DNA from: an uncultured Candidatus Competibacteraceae bacterium
GTDB taxonomy: Bacteria; Pseudomonadota; Gammaproteobacteria; Competibacterales; Competibacteraceae
Assembly: GCA_937872125.1 (NCBI GenBank)
Contig: CALMNY010000085.1
Coordinates: forward strand, 1 to 6,025
Length of the DNA: 6,025 nucleotides
Direction of reading: 5' to 3'
Positions within the stretch are counted from its first letter, which is position 1, and the number at the start of each line of letters is the position of its first letter. The position numbers were made by a program, and so were the translations under genes. The notes beneath the pieces are model-generated. The model was not told the origin of the DNA. It searched no databases and saw only the letters and a program-made list of their open reading frames with translations. Shown piece after piece: positions 6,015-6,025 of this stretch.

Positions 6015-6025
6015 GGGGGAGGTTC

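Overview
The window is ordinary, well-packed chromosomal DNA from a high-GC proteobacterium, most likely a gammaproteobacterium that stores polyhydroxyalkanoate (PHA). The evidence is a class I PHA synthase behind the tail of a probable phasin gene, and a yidC-mnmE pair in the order usual near the gammaproteobacterial replication origin (rpmH-rnpA-yidD-yidC-mnmE). A Competibacter-like lineage would fit, but that is a guess from gene content and composition.

Layout. Positions 2-88 (+) hold the last 28 codons of a probable phasin gene, followed by a strong intrinsic terminator (113-161). Positions 248-2059 (+) hold a complete phaC with its own ribosome binding site, closed by a textbook terminator with a GCAA tetraloop (2094-2125). 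Positions 2167-2631 (+) hold a single-domain bacteriohemerythrin with all seven diiron ligands; its base composition is clearly lower in GC than its neighbours. A 109-base convergent gap (2632-2740) holds weak inverted repeats and a short direct repeat. On the minus strand lie mnmE (2741-4084) and, upstream of it, yidC (4206-6002). The 121 bases between them are mostly filled by a compound palindromic element that looks like a dispersed intergenic repeat.

How the genes fit together. The left part is a carbon-storage module: phasin coats PHA granules and PhaC polymerises hydroxyacyl-CoA. The terminator between them suggests that they are made at different levels. No phaA or phaB lies in the window. 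The hemerythrin is probably its own transcription unit and may bind O2. The right part is housekeeping: YidC inserts membrane proteins and MnmE modifies the tRNA wobble uridine. No gap between genes exceeds 300 bases. I found no tRNA, rRNA, CRISPR array, insertion sequence or phage gene, and no convincing new multi-gene system. The points most worth a second look are the intercistronic repeat and the compositionally distinct hemerythrin.
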